A stretch of DNA of 37,825 bases from Bacteroidales bacterium UBA7569 (GTDB lineage: Bacteria; Bacteroidota; Bacteroidia; Bacteroidales; Paludibacteraceae): contig DLLF01000002.1 of NCBI GenBank assembly GCA_002477945.1, forward strand, positions 345,366 to 383,190, read 5' to 3'. Position numbers and translations under genes: made by a program. Under the pieces are notes generated by a model. It saw nothing but the letters and a program-made list of their open reading frames with translations, was not told the origin of the DNA and made no database searches. This document shows positions 1-8,038 of the stretch, in pieces; within the stretch, counting starts at the first letter, position 1; each line of letters begins with the position of its first letter.

Positions 1-49
1 ACCCGACACAATGCCGGAAGTTACAGAGACAAATAACGGAGGGGCATGA

Positions 50-98
50 TTAGAGATTAGAGATTAGAGATTAGAGATTAGGGGTTAGGGGTTAGGGA
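50..98. repeat. Heptanucleotide tandem repeat, 7 units
   Basis: Seven head-to-tail 7-bp units without interruption: four TTAGAGA, then two TTAGGGG, then one TTAGGGA. The array sits just beyond the thrS terminator. The change from A-rich to G-rich units is sharp, as if two unit types had expanded separately. No reading frame or known regulatory role is visible. Confidence 0.9.
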
Positions 99-100
99 AA

Positions 101-144
101 AGCGGAGTCTCTCTATTCATTGACAGGAATAGAGAGACTCCGCT
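101..144 (-). terminator. Intrinsic terminator of thrS
   Basis: A perfect 17-bp inverted repeat (101-117 and 128-144) with a 10-nt loop lies 12 bp past the thrS stop codon. On the minus strand the stem is followed by TTTCCC, a weak T-tract. The stem length and the position support termination after thrS. Confidence 0.75.
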
Positions 145-156
145 GATTTCGGATTA

Positions 157-2100
157 TCAGAAAGCGTTCATCTGCTGCGAGACCTGCCCGTTGATAAACT
201 CTGCAAAGTCCTGCACCGTCATCTGCCCTTTCTCTTCAGCCCCTTGGCGGCGCACACTGACGAGTCCCTGTTCCGCTTCCTTCTCGCCCACGATGAGCAT
301 ATAAGGAATACGTTTGAGTTCGTTATCACGAATCTTACGTCCGATCTTCTCGTTGCGGTCATCGACAATGACACGTACGTCCTGCTCTTCGAGCATCTGC
401 TTTACGCGGAAAGCATAGTCGTTGGACTTCTCAGAGACAGGCAGCACGACCACCTGATCGGGCGTGAGCCACAAGGGGAACTTACCGGCAGTATGCTCGA
501 TAAGCACCGCCACAAAACGTTCCATAGAACCAAAAGGCGCACGGTGAATCATAACAGGACGATGTTTCTGATTGTCCTCGCCCACATACTCCAAGCCGAA
601 GCGTTCAGGGAGGTTGTAGTCCACCTGGATAGTACCCAACTGCCAACGGCGTCCGATAGCGTCCTTGACCATAAAATCGAGTTTAGGACCATAGAAAGCC
701 GCTTCGCCATATTCCACGGAAGCATTCATTCCTTTCTCACGGCAAGCCTCAATGATAGCATTCTCGGCTTTCTCCCAGACCTCGTCGCTCCCCACATACT
801 TCTCGTGGTTATCGGGATCGCGCAGCGAGATCTGCGCCTCGAAGTTTTTGAAGTCCAATGCACGGAAGATGATACCGATAATCTCCATGACCTTGATGAA
901 CTCGTCTTTGACCTGGTCGGGACGGCAGAAGATGTGCGCATCGTCCTGCGTGAACGAACGCACACGTGTGAGACCATGCAACTCGCCGGACTGTTCGTAG
1001 CGATAGACCGTACCGAACTCGGCAATGCGCAGGGGCAGGTCTTTGTAGGAACGGGGCGAGTTTTTGTAGATCATACAATGGTGGGGGCAGTTCATCGGTT
1101 TGAGCAGATAGACCTCCCCTTCTTCGGGCGTGGTGATAGGTTGGAAAGAGTCCTTGCCATAGTGGTCCCAGTGACCGGAAGTGACATAGAGTTGCTTATT
1201 GCCGATGTGCGGCGTGATGACCTGCTGATAGCCGTATCGTTTCTGAATCTTCTTGAGGAAGTCTTCCAAGCGAAGACGCAGAGCCGTACCCCGAGGGAGC
1301 CAGATAGGCAGTCCCTTACCCACCATATCGGAGAACATAAAGAGTTCCAACTCCTTGCCGATCTTGCGGTGGTCGCGCTTCTTGGCTTCTTCGAGAAGGG
1401 TGAGATACTCATCGAGCATCTTCTTCTTCGGGAAAGAGATGCCATAGATACGGGTCATCATAGGACGTTTTTCATCGCCACGCCAATAGGCAGCGGAGAG
1501 CGAAAGCACCTTGACAGCCTTAATGGGTTCGGTGCTGGGCAAGTGGGGACCACGGCAAAGGTCCGTGAAACTGCCTTGTGTATAGGTGGAGATATGACCA
1601 TCTTCGAGGTCACGGATCAGTTCGCACTTATAGTGCTGTCCTTTGGCAGCAAACTCACGGAGTGCGTCCTCCTTGGAGATACTCTTGCGGACAAGAGGTT
1701 CTTTCTTCTGCGCCAACTCCTGCATTTTCTTTTCGATAGTCTCCAAGTCGGACTCCTTGATAGAGGTGCCCTCGGCAGGATAGACATCGTAGTAGAAACC
1801 ATTTTCGATGGCAGGACCGATACCGAACTGGATACCCGGGAAGAGTTCCTGCAACGCCTCCGCCATGAGGTGGGAAGACGTGTGCCAGAAAGCGTGTTTC
1901 GCTTCGGGGTCGTCCCACTTATGAAGCACAAGAGAGCAGTCTTCATTGATAGGAGCCGTAAGGTCCTGCTGCTTGCCATTCACTGTTACCGCCAGCACCT
2001 CTTGTGCCAAGCGGGGGCTGATGCTCTCAGCCACCTGCAATCCGCTCACGCCTTCGGCATACTCGCGGACACTCCCGTCAGGGAAAGTAATTTTAATCAT
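157..2100 (-). CDS. thrS: Threonyl-tRNA synthetase
   Basis: Class II aminoacyl-tRNA synthetase that charges tRNA-Thr in the cytoplasm. At 647 aa it has the usual length and all four regions. The TGS domain covers about residues 1-62. The editing domain shows the zinc-type residues HTSSH (His73, His77) and CRGPH (Cys182, His186). The catalytic core shows MNCPHH (Cys338), the motif 2 region RSFTQDDAH (His389) and motif 3 HRAPFGSMER (His519); these three match the zinc ligands of the E. coli enzyme. The anticodon-binding domain is C-terminal. The start at 2100 fits the TGS N-terminus MIKITFPDG. A promoter lies 68 bp upstream and a hairpin terminator directly downstream, so it looks monocistronic here, whereas thrS is often linked to infC. 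The identification is secure. Confidence 0.98.
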   Translation of the reverse strand: MIKITFPDGSVREYAEGVSGLQVAESISPRLAQEVLAVTVNGKQQDLTAPINEDCSLVLHKWDDPEAKHAFWHTSSHLMAEALQELFPGIQFGIGPAIENGFYYDVYPAEGTSIKESDLETIEKKMQELAQKKEPLVRKSISKEDALREFAAKGQHYKCELIRDLEDGHISTYTQGSFTDLCRGPHLPSTEPIKAVKVLSLSAAYWRGDEKRPMMTRIYGISFPKKKMLDEYLTLLEEAKKRDHRKIGKELELFMFSDMVGKGLPIWLPRGTALRLRLEDFLKKIQKRYGYQQVITPHIGNKQLYVTSGHWDHYGKDSFQPITTPEEGEVYLLKPMNCPHHCMIYKNSPRSYKDLPLRIAEFGTVYRYEQSGELHGLTRVRSFTQDDAHIFCRPDQVKDEFIKVMEIIGIIFRALDFKNFEAQISLRDPDNHEKYVGSDEVWEKAENAIIEACREKGMNASVEYGEAAFYGPKLDFMVKDAIGRRWQLGTIQVDYNLPERFGLEYVGEDNQKHRPVMIHRAPFGSMERFVAVLIEHTAGKFPLWLTPDQVVVLPVSEKSNDYAFRVKQMLEEQDVRVIVDDRNEKIGRKIRDNELKRIPYMLIVGEKEAEQGLVSVRRQGAEEKGQMTVQDFAEFINGQVSQQMNAF

Positions 2101-2167
2101 AACAAATAAACCTACAAATGTTTACGCCGAGCAGGCATACGATTGCCGGCACGACTGAATTATGCGG

Positions 2168-2198
2168 CAAAGGTACGAAATAAATCGGGATACGGCAA
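2168..2198 (-). promoter_or_regulatory. Bacteroidota-type promoter of thrS
   Basis: Read on the minus strand: TTG (2196-2198), 20 nt, then TACCTTTG (2168-2175), which matches the -7 consensus TAnnTTTG exactly. Transcription would start near 2161 and leave a leader of about 60 nt. I saw no T-box or other riboswitch-like structure in the leader. Confidence 0.75.
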
Positions 2199-2204
2199 CA
2201 TGGG

Positions 2205-2700
2205 GAGGACTCCGCTAATTGCCGTGTAATAAGCCGCTAATACGTACTCCATTAAAGCCGCGGACGGGGCGGGCACGTCCCCAGATAACTCCGTTAATTG
2301 CCACTTTCTTCTCCGCCAATTGACCGTTAATTAGCCGCAAAAAGCATATCGTTACTCCTTGTTCTCCGCTAATTGCCGTGTAATTGACCGTTAATTTTCT
2401 ACGCCAGGAACTTCTTTTATCTCCATTAAAGCCCATTAAAGTGCCATTAAAGCCGCGGACGAGGCAGACGGGGCGGACGCGGCCGCGGAGGACTTCCAAT
2501 ATTCCGGCATTAAACTGCATTTGCAGAATTGTTATAGACGTTCGAGTTTATCGAGAAGTTCGAGGGATTGAGAACTACATAACAGAAGGATTGGTTGGAC
2601 GATTGGGGCAAATTGGACGAATAAGACCAACTGGATGAATGGAACATATTGGGCGAATTAGACGAATGGAGCGGATTGGGTGAATGGGATTGATTGGGCA
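2205..2700. repeat. Composite intergenic repeat, copy A
   Basis: This region between thrS and the next gene (2816) has no credible gene. Its modules recur at 28478-28930. They are: TTAATT and CCATTAAAG words alternating with GC-rich hairpins around CCGCGGACG; a 34-nt block at 2501-2534 that matches 28743-28776 at 33 of 34 positions; a block at 2532-2565 (TTATAGACGTTCGAG, then ATCGAGAAGTTCGAGG) shared with 15861-15894 and, in diverged form, 28773-28805; then 9-bp tandem repeats. The copies also differ by short insertions and deletions, which suggests an old dispersed family rather than a recent duplication. Confidence 0.85.
2587..2699. repeat. Degenerate 9-bp tandem repeat
   Basis: About twelve units near AATTGGACG, for example AATTGGACG, AATAAGACC, AACTGGATG, TATTGGGCG, AATTAGACG. 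Because 9 is a multiple of 3, all frames stay open and encode tripeptide runs such as IRPICP. These are artefacts and not proteins. The same period occurs at 15897-15932 and 28826-28926. Confidence 0.85.
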
Positions 2701-2734
2701 ATCCGACAGTATCATTCCAGGATATAAACGATAC

Positions 2735-2763
2735 AAAAAAGGCAGGAGGGAGACCCTCCTGCC
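2735..2763 (-). terminator. Strong intrinsic terminator
   Basis: A perfect 10-bp GC-rich stem (2741-2750 and 2754-2763) with a 3-nt loop. On the minus strand it is followed by six T (2735-2740). It lies 52 bp past the stop of the 2816-5359 gene and ends that transcript. Confidence 0.92.
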
Positions 2764-2815
2764 CGAACAGTTGTATTTATCATACAACTATTTACGATCG
2801 TTTTCGGGAACGAGA

Positions 2816-5359
2816 TTATTTCTCTACCTGTACACCCAAAACATTGTAGCGAACACCGTTCTTCAGGATATAAACCTGACCATTTTCCATGATCTTCTCT
2901 ACGTTTTCAGCCTTAGCATCGGTGATGTTCGAAACAGCCGTTGCTTTTTTACCCGTGAAGGTGTAAGCAGCATAACCATTTTCACCCGTATACAGGTAAA
3001 TCGTAGCCACATTATCTTTCACTTCTACACTCGGAACGGCTGTACGATATTCATTAGAAGTCTCACCCATACCCTCGTTCGGGAAGAACCACATAGGAGT
3101 CATATCTGCAAAGGATTTGGAAGCATCTTTGAACTTATAGAGCGCAAATGCAGAATGAGGAGTACCAGTTGTATTGGTAGCCGCCATTACGAGGAAGTAC
3201 TCATCACCCACCTGGAACTCAACAAGACCATTGTGTCCCTGATTTAATGTGCAGGTATCACCTTCATTGTTAGCGACTTTCAAACCTGTAGGACAATTTT
3301 TGAAGTCATCTGCCAATGATGCAACAAGCATACCATTATAGTCCGCGATATTAAAGAGAGTCGGATAAGAACTCCAACCATCAATATAGAAGAAATTATC
3401 GTCAACAGGGAATATCTGAGTAGCAGCACCAGGTCCGGCTTGTATAGTTTTGTTACCATCCTTATCTTTTACTATCAAATACGAATTATCATTGTCTGCA
3501 TCAAGATGAATTCGCACTAATTGAGCCTTTGCAGCCACACCATTATCAATGACCCACTTGAACGCTGCCATGGAGTTATTATCTTGTGCCATAATCACAG
3601 CATGAGAGTTTACATCACCATATACGCCAAATGCATCGAAACGATATTTAATCAGATTAAACTCTTCCTCCGTATTATCCCAAAGACGCTCTTTGATCAC
3701 CTCGGTTGCAGCACCTGTTTTTTCATCCACCTTGTAGATGAAGAAAGTCTGGCTTGAAGTAAGACATGCACCAATCAAGATATTACCTGCATTATCCACC
3801 TTCACATCATTATAGAGAAGTGTAACACCGTTCTTCCACGTTGTTACTCCTTTTTCATCGGTTTCTTCTATTTGGAAAAGATGTTCCCCAGTAATAGTAA
3901 TCATGTCTAACTTTTGTCCAGTGGCACCATCCACCACTTGCAAAGCCTTGTGATCGCTATCAATAAAATACATTTTCCCGTCTTTTACAGCCATTCCACG
4001 GACAGCCTTAATAGTTGCACAAGGACGGTTTTCTGTAAAATTACCCTTCTTCATAGAATAAATCCATTTGTTTTCGAGGGTATATTCGCCATTCTCACCA
4101 CGAGCGGGATAATTGTAGGTATCCTTCAGAGCGGCAGCAGCAGTCTCAATCCATACTTCTTCGCCACGGAACTGGAGAGTTGTATTAAAGACAGAGATGA
4201 CCGCTTTGAAACTAATGTTTGTACCCACAGGGTATTTATCTTCCGTTACACCCGTATATTTGTACAAAGCGATTTTGTTGATACCATCGGAGACATAAGG
4301 TGTCTTAAAATCTCCCTCATAGGAAACAATCTGCACGCCCTTAACGGAAACCAACTTATTGAGATAGGTGGTTACATCACCCACCAACTGAGCAAGCGTA
4401 ACCTCGGCAGGCGTAATAGCCGTACCAGCCACGTGGCTAATAACCGTTGCGTTATTCAGTTCGGGAGAGCCATTGAAATTTGCAACGAACTTACCACTCA
4501 AAGTTACTTCTTCATTGAGAGCCAAACCATTGTCTTTGCCATAGCAGAGGATAGCACCCGTAGCATCCTGGATCCAGAAGTTGTTACCTGCCATATAGGT
4601 AACCGTACCTTTCACTTTGGTTTCCGTACCATCCGCCAACGCAAGCACTTCTGCCACGGTGTTGATATACTCACCAAAGCAAGCATAGAGTTTGCCTGTG
4701 GATTCGGGAGTAATCTTGGTAACGGGCGTACCGGTACCTGCTTCGTTGTCGAACCAACCACGGAATGACTCGCCCTCTTTGTAAGGAGCATTGAGCGTGA
4801 ACTCGCCTTCTGCAATTTCGGTAGGATTGGCATAAGCATGTTTCCAAACCGGTTGGTATGCAGCCAAGAGAGCCTCACCATTAGACATATCGACAGCATC
4901 TTGCCATCCGGTGGAAGCATTATTGTCTTCTCCGAAGAAATTGCCGAGACCGAAACGCATTTGCAAAGCCCCCGACGATGGCAATGTTCTCGGACCTTGC
5001 GCAGCATCACCTTTTTTATATTGTTTTTTTGCTACTGAATCCATATATGCAGGCAACCACCCCCACTTTGCCTTCTGTGTTTCATCTGCAAAGAATTCCA
5101 GCAACTTTGCGCCCTCAGCAGAAGTAATAGAGGTCGGGATGCCACCATTAGAATTTTTCAATTGGCTTTCATAGGCCACCCATGTCTTAGTAGCCCCTGA
5201 GTATGCATTCCAATCAGCATTCAGAGCCTCGTACATGTCTTTTTTGCTTGTCCATCCGTAGTCGTTGGTAACGGCTCCTTCGGGGAGAACGTACTCAACA
5301 GCCGCGAATGATGTAGCCGCCATCAAGAGCGCACCACACAATACTGTTAATTTTTTCAT
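2816..5359 (-). CDS. Large secreted protein with OB-fold-like and propeller-like regions
   Basis: 847 aa, start chosen at the signal peptide MKKLTVLCGALLMAATSFA; an in-frame upstream ATG at 5425 would only add 22 residues that hide the signal. About residues 185-231 resemble an InlB-type B-repeat (GESFRGWFDNEAGTG). Residues 233-350 look like a bacterial OB-fold (VKGTVTYM, NNFWIQDATG, VTLSGKF). From about 430 to 820 the sequence has propeller-like blades (RGMAVKDGKMYFID, VDNAGNILIGA), possibly DUF4623-like. The C-terminus ends in NGVRYNVLG, a tail I associate with exported Bacteroidales proteins, though it is not a full T9SS domain. It lies 111 bp behind the GHL10 gene and precedes a strong terminator, so it may be the last gene of the SusCD operon or have its own promoter. 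Its function is unknown; surface glycan binding is a guess. Confidence 0.85.
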   Translation of the reverse strand: MKKLTVLCGALLMAATSFAAVEYVLPEGAVTNDYGWTSKKDMYEALNADWNAYSGATKTWVAYESQLKNSNGGIPTSITSAEGAKLLEFFADETQKAKWGWLPAYMDSVAKKQYKKGDAAQGPRTLPSSGALQMRFGLGNFFGEDNNASTGWQDAVDMSNGEALLAAYQPVWKHAYANPTEIAEGEFTLNAPYKEGESFRGWFDNEAGTGTPVTKITPESTGKLYACFGEYINTVAEVLALADGTETKVKGTVTYMAGNNFWIQDATGAILCYGKDNGLALNEEVTLSGKFVANFNGSPELNNATVISHVAGTAITPAEVTLAQLVGDVTTYLNKLVSVKGVQIVSYEGDFKTPYVSDGINKIALYKYTGVTEDKYPVGTNISFKAVISVFNTTLQFRGEEVWIETAAAALKDTYNYPARGENGEYTLENKWIYSMKKGNFTENRPCATIKAVRGMAVKDGKMYFIDSDHKALQVVDGATGQKLDMITITGEHLFQIEETDEKGVTTWKNGVTLLYNDVKVDNAGNILIGACLTSSQTFFIYKVDEKTGAATEVIKERLWDNTEEEFNLIKYRFDAFGVYGDVNSHAVIMAQDNNSMAAFKWVIDNGVAAKAQLVRIHLDADNDNSYLIVKDKDGNKTIQAGPGAATQIFPVDDNFFYIDGWSSYPTLFNIADYNGMLVASLADDFKNCPTGLKVANNEGDTCTLNQGHNGLVEFQVGDEYFLVMAATNTTGTPHSAFALYKFKDASKSFADMTPMWFFPNEGMGETSNEYRTAVPSVEVKDNVATIYLYTGENGYAAYTFTGKKATAVSNITDAKAENVEKIMENGQVYILKNGVRYNVLGVQVEK

Positions 5360-5470
5360 AAATAGATAGATTAATGTTAGTAAATTATTGTTTCGTTCCG
5401 CCGAACCCGTCGGGCAGTACTCCACAACGTTAATTTGTTATCTTGTTCTTGTTTCTTTATCCGAGTTATT

Positions 5471-8038
5471 CTATAATACTATTTTCTTTTTGTTCTGCCC
5501 GACTTGCAAGACGAAGACCCCTTCGAGAGCAGGCAGGGAGGTTACGCCGACGGCGGTTGTGCCTTTCAACACGGGGACGCCCAAGAGGTTGTACAACACA
5601 TAAGGCAACGCTTTTTCGGAGACTATCACCCCCTCTGACACATACCACGCAAAGGACTCCTGTTCTGCCAAGGCAGTCGGTTTCTCCATCGTGACAGAAA
5701 GCACAGGCGATGTGACCCAGCCATCGACAGACGATGCACGGACACGAAGGAACCAGTTGCCTTCCGCCACATTGGTGAAAGTCGTCTCATAGGTATAAGC
5801 ATCCACATTCCGCACTTTCGTATTGCGCGGCGCAAAACTCTCCACGGTTGACAACTCCACACGGAAAGACTGCGCATTCTGTGATTGCCATGAGACATGC
5901 AGTTCGGTATTCCTAATCACCTCTCTGTCGGAAGGCTGCAGAATCTCCGGTACGGGGACAGGAAGAGCGAGTGTCCGGAACGAAGATATTTCGGACACTA
6001 TGCGGACGGCACCATACTCCGCCGTGCAACGGACATAGTAGGTCGTAATCTGCGCCAAGACAGAATCAGGCATTTGCAGGCGAGGTACAGCGGTTTCCAC
6101 TTTGTACACAATATCTTCCGTGCGCATCTGGACAGACGTACTTACTTCAAAGGTATAGCGAACAGACTCCGATTCCACACTATCGCAGCGCAACAAAGGT
6201 GCGAGACTCACCTCTTTCTCCGACTTGGCAGGAGAGAGGACGGAGAACATCTTTGCCGTGAATGCACGAGCGGGCGAAACGACCTCATCGGCATTGGCAC
6301 CCCGCGCGATAATGCGCCACCAATATGTGCCACCATCTGTAATACGAGCGACTTTGCCCGTAAAGAACGTGGTATCAGCGGTCTCGTAGGACTCTATCAG
6401 ATGGGTGAACGCTGCATCGGTGGCAAACTGCACAAGCCAGGAATCCACTCCCTTGGCAGGCGACCAACTGAAAGAAGACGGCACCAGTTGCAACGCCCCG
6501 TCGGCAGGAATGAGCAGTTGAGGAACAGAAAGCACCGTCCGAGCCGCATCGCGCACCACGGGCGGGAACTCGTTGCCATAGCGGTCGACCACCGCCACGG
6601 CATAGGTATAGTTCTGCTTGATAGGCACTTTGCAAGAATTGGTATAGGTGAACCCTACCAAGTTCTCAGGCGAAAAGAACACTCCACGGCGGGACTGATA
6701 GTCCTTTGGAATACAATAGACGGCATAACGGAGATTATCGGTTGGTGCTGTCCATGAGAGTTTGCCCGTACTGCCCGAATAGGTGATGTTGCTCACATAG
6801 AGAGGTTCCGTGCGGCGTTCCCACGCTTTCATGGGAGGAAGGGCAGGATACTTGTACACCGTATTGCGCAAGTTGCGAATGAAACCCTCGGCGAAAACGG
6901 CGTTGCGTATGGAAAAGAAAACAGAACCCACCGCCGAGTTGCGGTCATCGTTACGCAGAACGGTTACCTGGTCGGAAGTCTCGGTGACAGGATAGGAGCG
7001 ACCTGAGTATTCCACAGAATGGCTTGCATAGAAATGTCGCCCGAACTGATTGCTCACCTTAGACCACCATGCTGAGAACACGGCAAAACTATAGGAAGAT
7101 TCAATGTTCCAATACATCTGCGGGGAGATATAGTCAATTGTACCACGGCTGAGCCATGCCAACGGGTCGGAGTAAATTCCATTATACTGCCAGTCGGAGA
7201 ACGGCATCTTGTCCACTCCATATTTGACGGCATGTTCATCGGAAGAAGCGACCTGCGGGGCCGGACCAATACCAAACGTTACCCATGGTTTGACAGCCTT
7301 GATGGTGTCATGCACAAGACGTACCATCTCGTTGACATTCTCACGACGCCACTCCGCCTGCGACAGCCCGAGAGGATTGTTAGCAGCATAAAGGTCGGCA
7401 TCCATAGACATGGGTGTACCAGACAGATAGAAATAGTCGTCGAAAAGGACACCGTCCACATCGTAGTTCTCCAAGATGTCCGCCACCACCGCCGCTATCC
7501 GTTCACGCACTTCGGGAAGACCGGGGTTGAGGATAGTGGCATCGCCATAGCGCATCAACCATTCGGGATGCGTTTGGGAATAGTCGTCAGGCAACGAACC
7601 ATAGGTTTTCGGCGAAGAAGCATAACGATAGGGATTGAGCCAGACATGAAGTTCCATACCCCGTGCATGCGCCTCGGAAACAGCGAGTGCAAGGGGGTCA
7701 TAGGCAGGCTCACCGCCACGAGTACCTGTGAGGTATTCGCTCCAAGGTTCGTATTTGGAGCGGTACATCGCATCGCAAAAACCACGCACTTGGAAACAAG
7801 CGGCATTCATATTGGCAGCCTGAAGAGAATCAAGCAACTGAACAAGTTCCCGCTGTTGCGCCACTGCATTATCGGCACTGCCCCACGATGTATTGGGCCA
7901 ATCGATTGCCCAGACCGTGGTTATCCATGCCGAGCGGAACTCCCGCTTGGGATTCTGTACTCCTGCAGCCTGTACACAGAATGCACACAAGAGGAACAGA
8001 CCTACCGCCATATATTTCTTCATGCCGACAGACATCAT
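5471..8038 (-). CDS. GHL10 (DigH/YddW-like) glycoside hydrolase with FN3-like repeats and C-terminal sorting tail
   Basis: 855 aa. The signal peptide begins at MKKYMAVGLFLLC (alternative start 8023); the first ATG overlaps the stop of the preceding gene as TGATG, which suggests translational coupling. Residues 30-390 are a GHL10/DUF187 TIM barrel: FRSAWITTVW, HVWLNPYR (131-138), VDGVLFDDYFY (acidic pair Asp200-Asp201) and ISPQMYW. These words match E. coli YddW/DigH, which is reported to cleave peptide-free peptidoglycan glycan strands. Residues about 410-790 form three or four beta-sandwich modules of the fibronectin type III kind. The C-terminus (YNLLGVPVLKG to KKKIVL) resembles a T9SS type A sorting domain. 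It is therefore likely exported to the cell surface or medium. The family is clear; the substrate is inferred. Confidence 0.92.
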   Translation of the reverse strand: MMSVGMKKYMAVGLFLLCAFCVQAAGVQNPKREFRSAWITTVWAIDWPNTSWGSADNAVAQQRELVQLLDSLQAANMNAACFQVRGFCDAMYRSKYEPWSEYLTGTRGGEPAYDPLALAVSEAHARGMELHVWLNPYRYASSPKTYGSLPDDYSQTHPEWLMRYGDATILNPGLPEVRERIAAVVADILENYDVDGVLFDDYFYLSGTPMSMDADLYAANNPLGLSQAEWRRENVNEMVRLVHDTIKAVKPWVTFGIGPAPQVASSDEHAVKYGVDKMPFSDWQYNGIYSDPLAWLSRGTIDYISPQMYWNIESSYSFAVFSAWWSKVSNQFGRHFYASHSVEYSGRSYPVTETSDQVTVLRNDDRNSAVGSVFFSIRNAVFAEGFIRNLRNTVYKYPALPPMKAWERRTEPLYVSNITYSGSTGKLSWTAPTDNLRYAVYCIPKDYQSRRGVFFSPENLVGFTYTNSCKVPIKQNYTYAVAVVDRYGNEFPPVVRDAARTVLSVPQLLIPADGALQLVPSSFSWSPAKGVDSWLVQFATDAAFTHLIESYETADTTFFTGKVARITDGGTYWWRIIARGANADEVVSPARAFTAKMFSVLSPAKSEKEVSLAPLLRCDSVESESVRYTFEVSTSVQMRTEDIVYKVETAVPRLQMPDSVLAQITTYYVRCTAEYGAVRIVSEISSFRTLALPVPVPEILQPSDREVIRNTELHVSWQSQNAQSFRVELSTVESFAPRNTKVRNVDAYTYETTFTNVAEGNWFLRVRASSVDGWVTSPVLSVTMEKPTALAEQESFAWYVSEGVIVSEKALPYVLYNLLGVPVLKGTTAVGVTSLPALEGVFVLQVGQNKKKIVL

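Noticed and set aside
50..98. CRISPR array or eukaryotic telomere
   Set aside because: Units are only 7 bp with no spacers, and the array lies inside a bacterial chromosome segment between ordinary genes.
244..2109. 621-codon open frame on the plus strand opposite thrS
   Set aside because: thrS is a certain, full-length gene on the other strand. The antisense frame has no recognisable domain or promoter and reflects codon bias of thrS.
2101..2167. T-box or other leader control element for thrS
   Set aside because: The leader is short and no T-box word, specifier loop or attenuator hairpin is visible.
2510..2787. Two small overlapping frames encoding Ile-Arg-Pro and Ser-Asn-type repeats
   Set aside because: They are products of the 9-bp tandem repeat, which stays open in all frames. 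They lack a conserved start or other sequence features.
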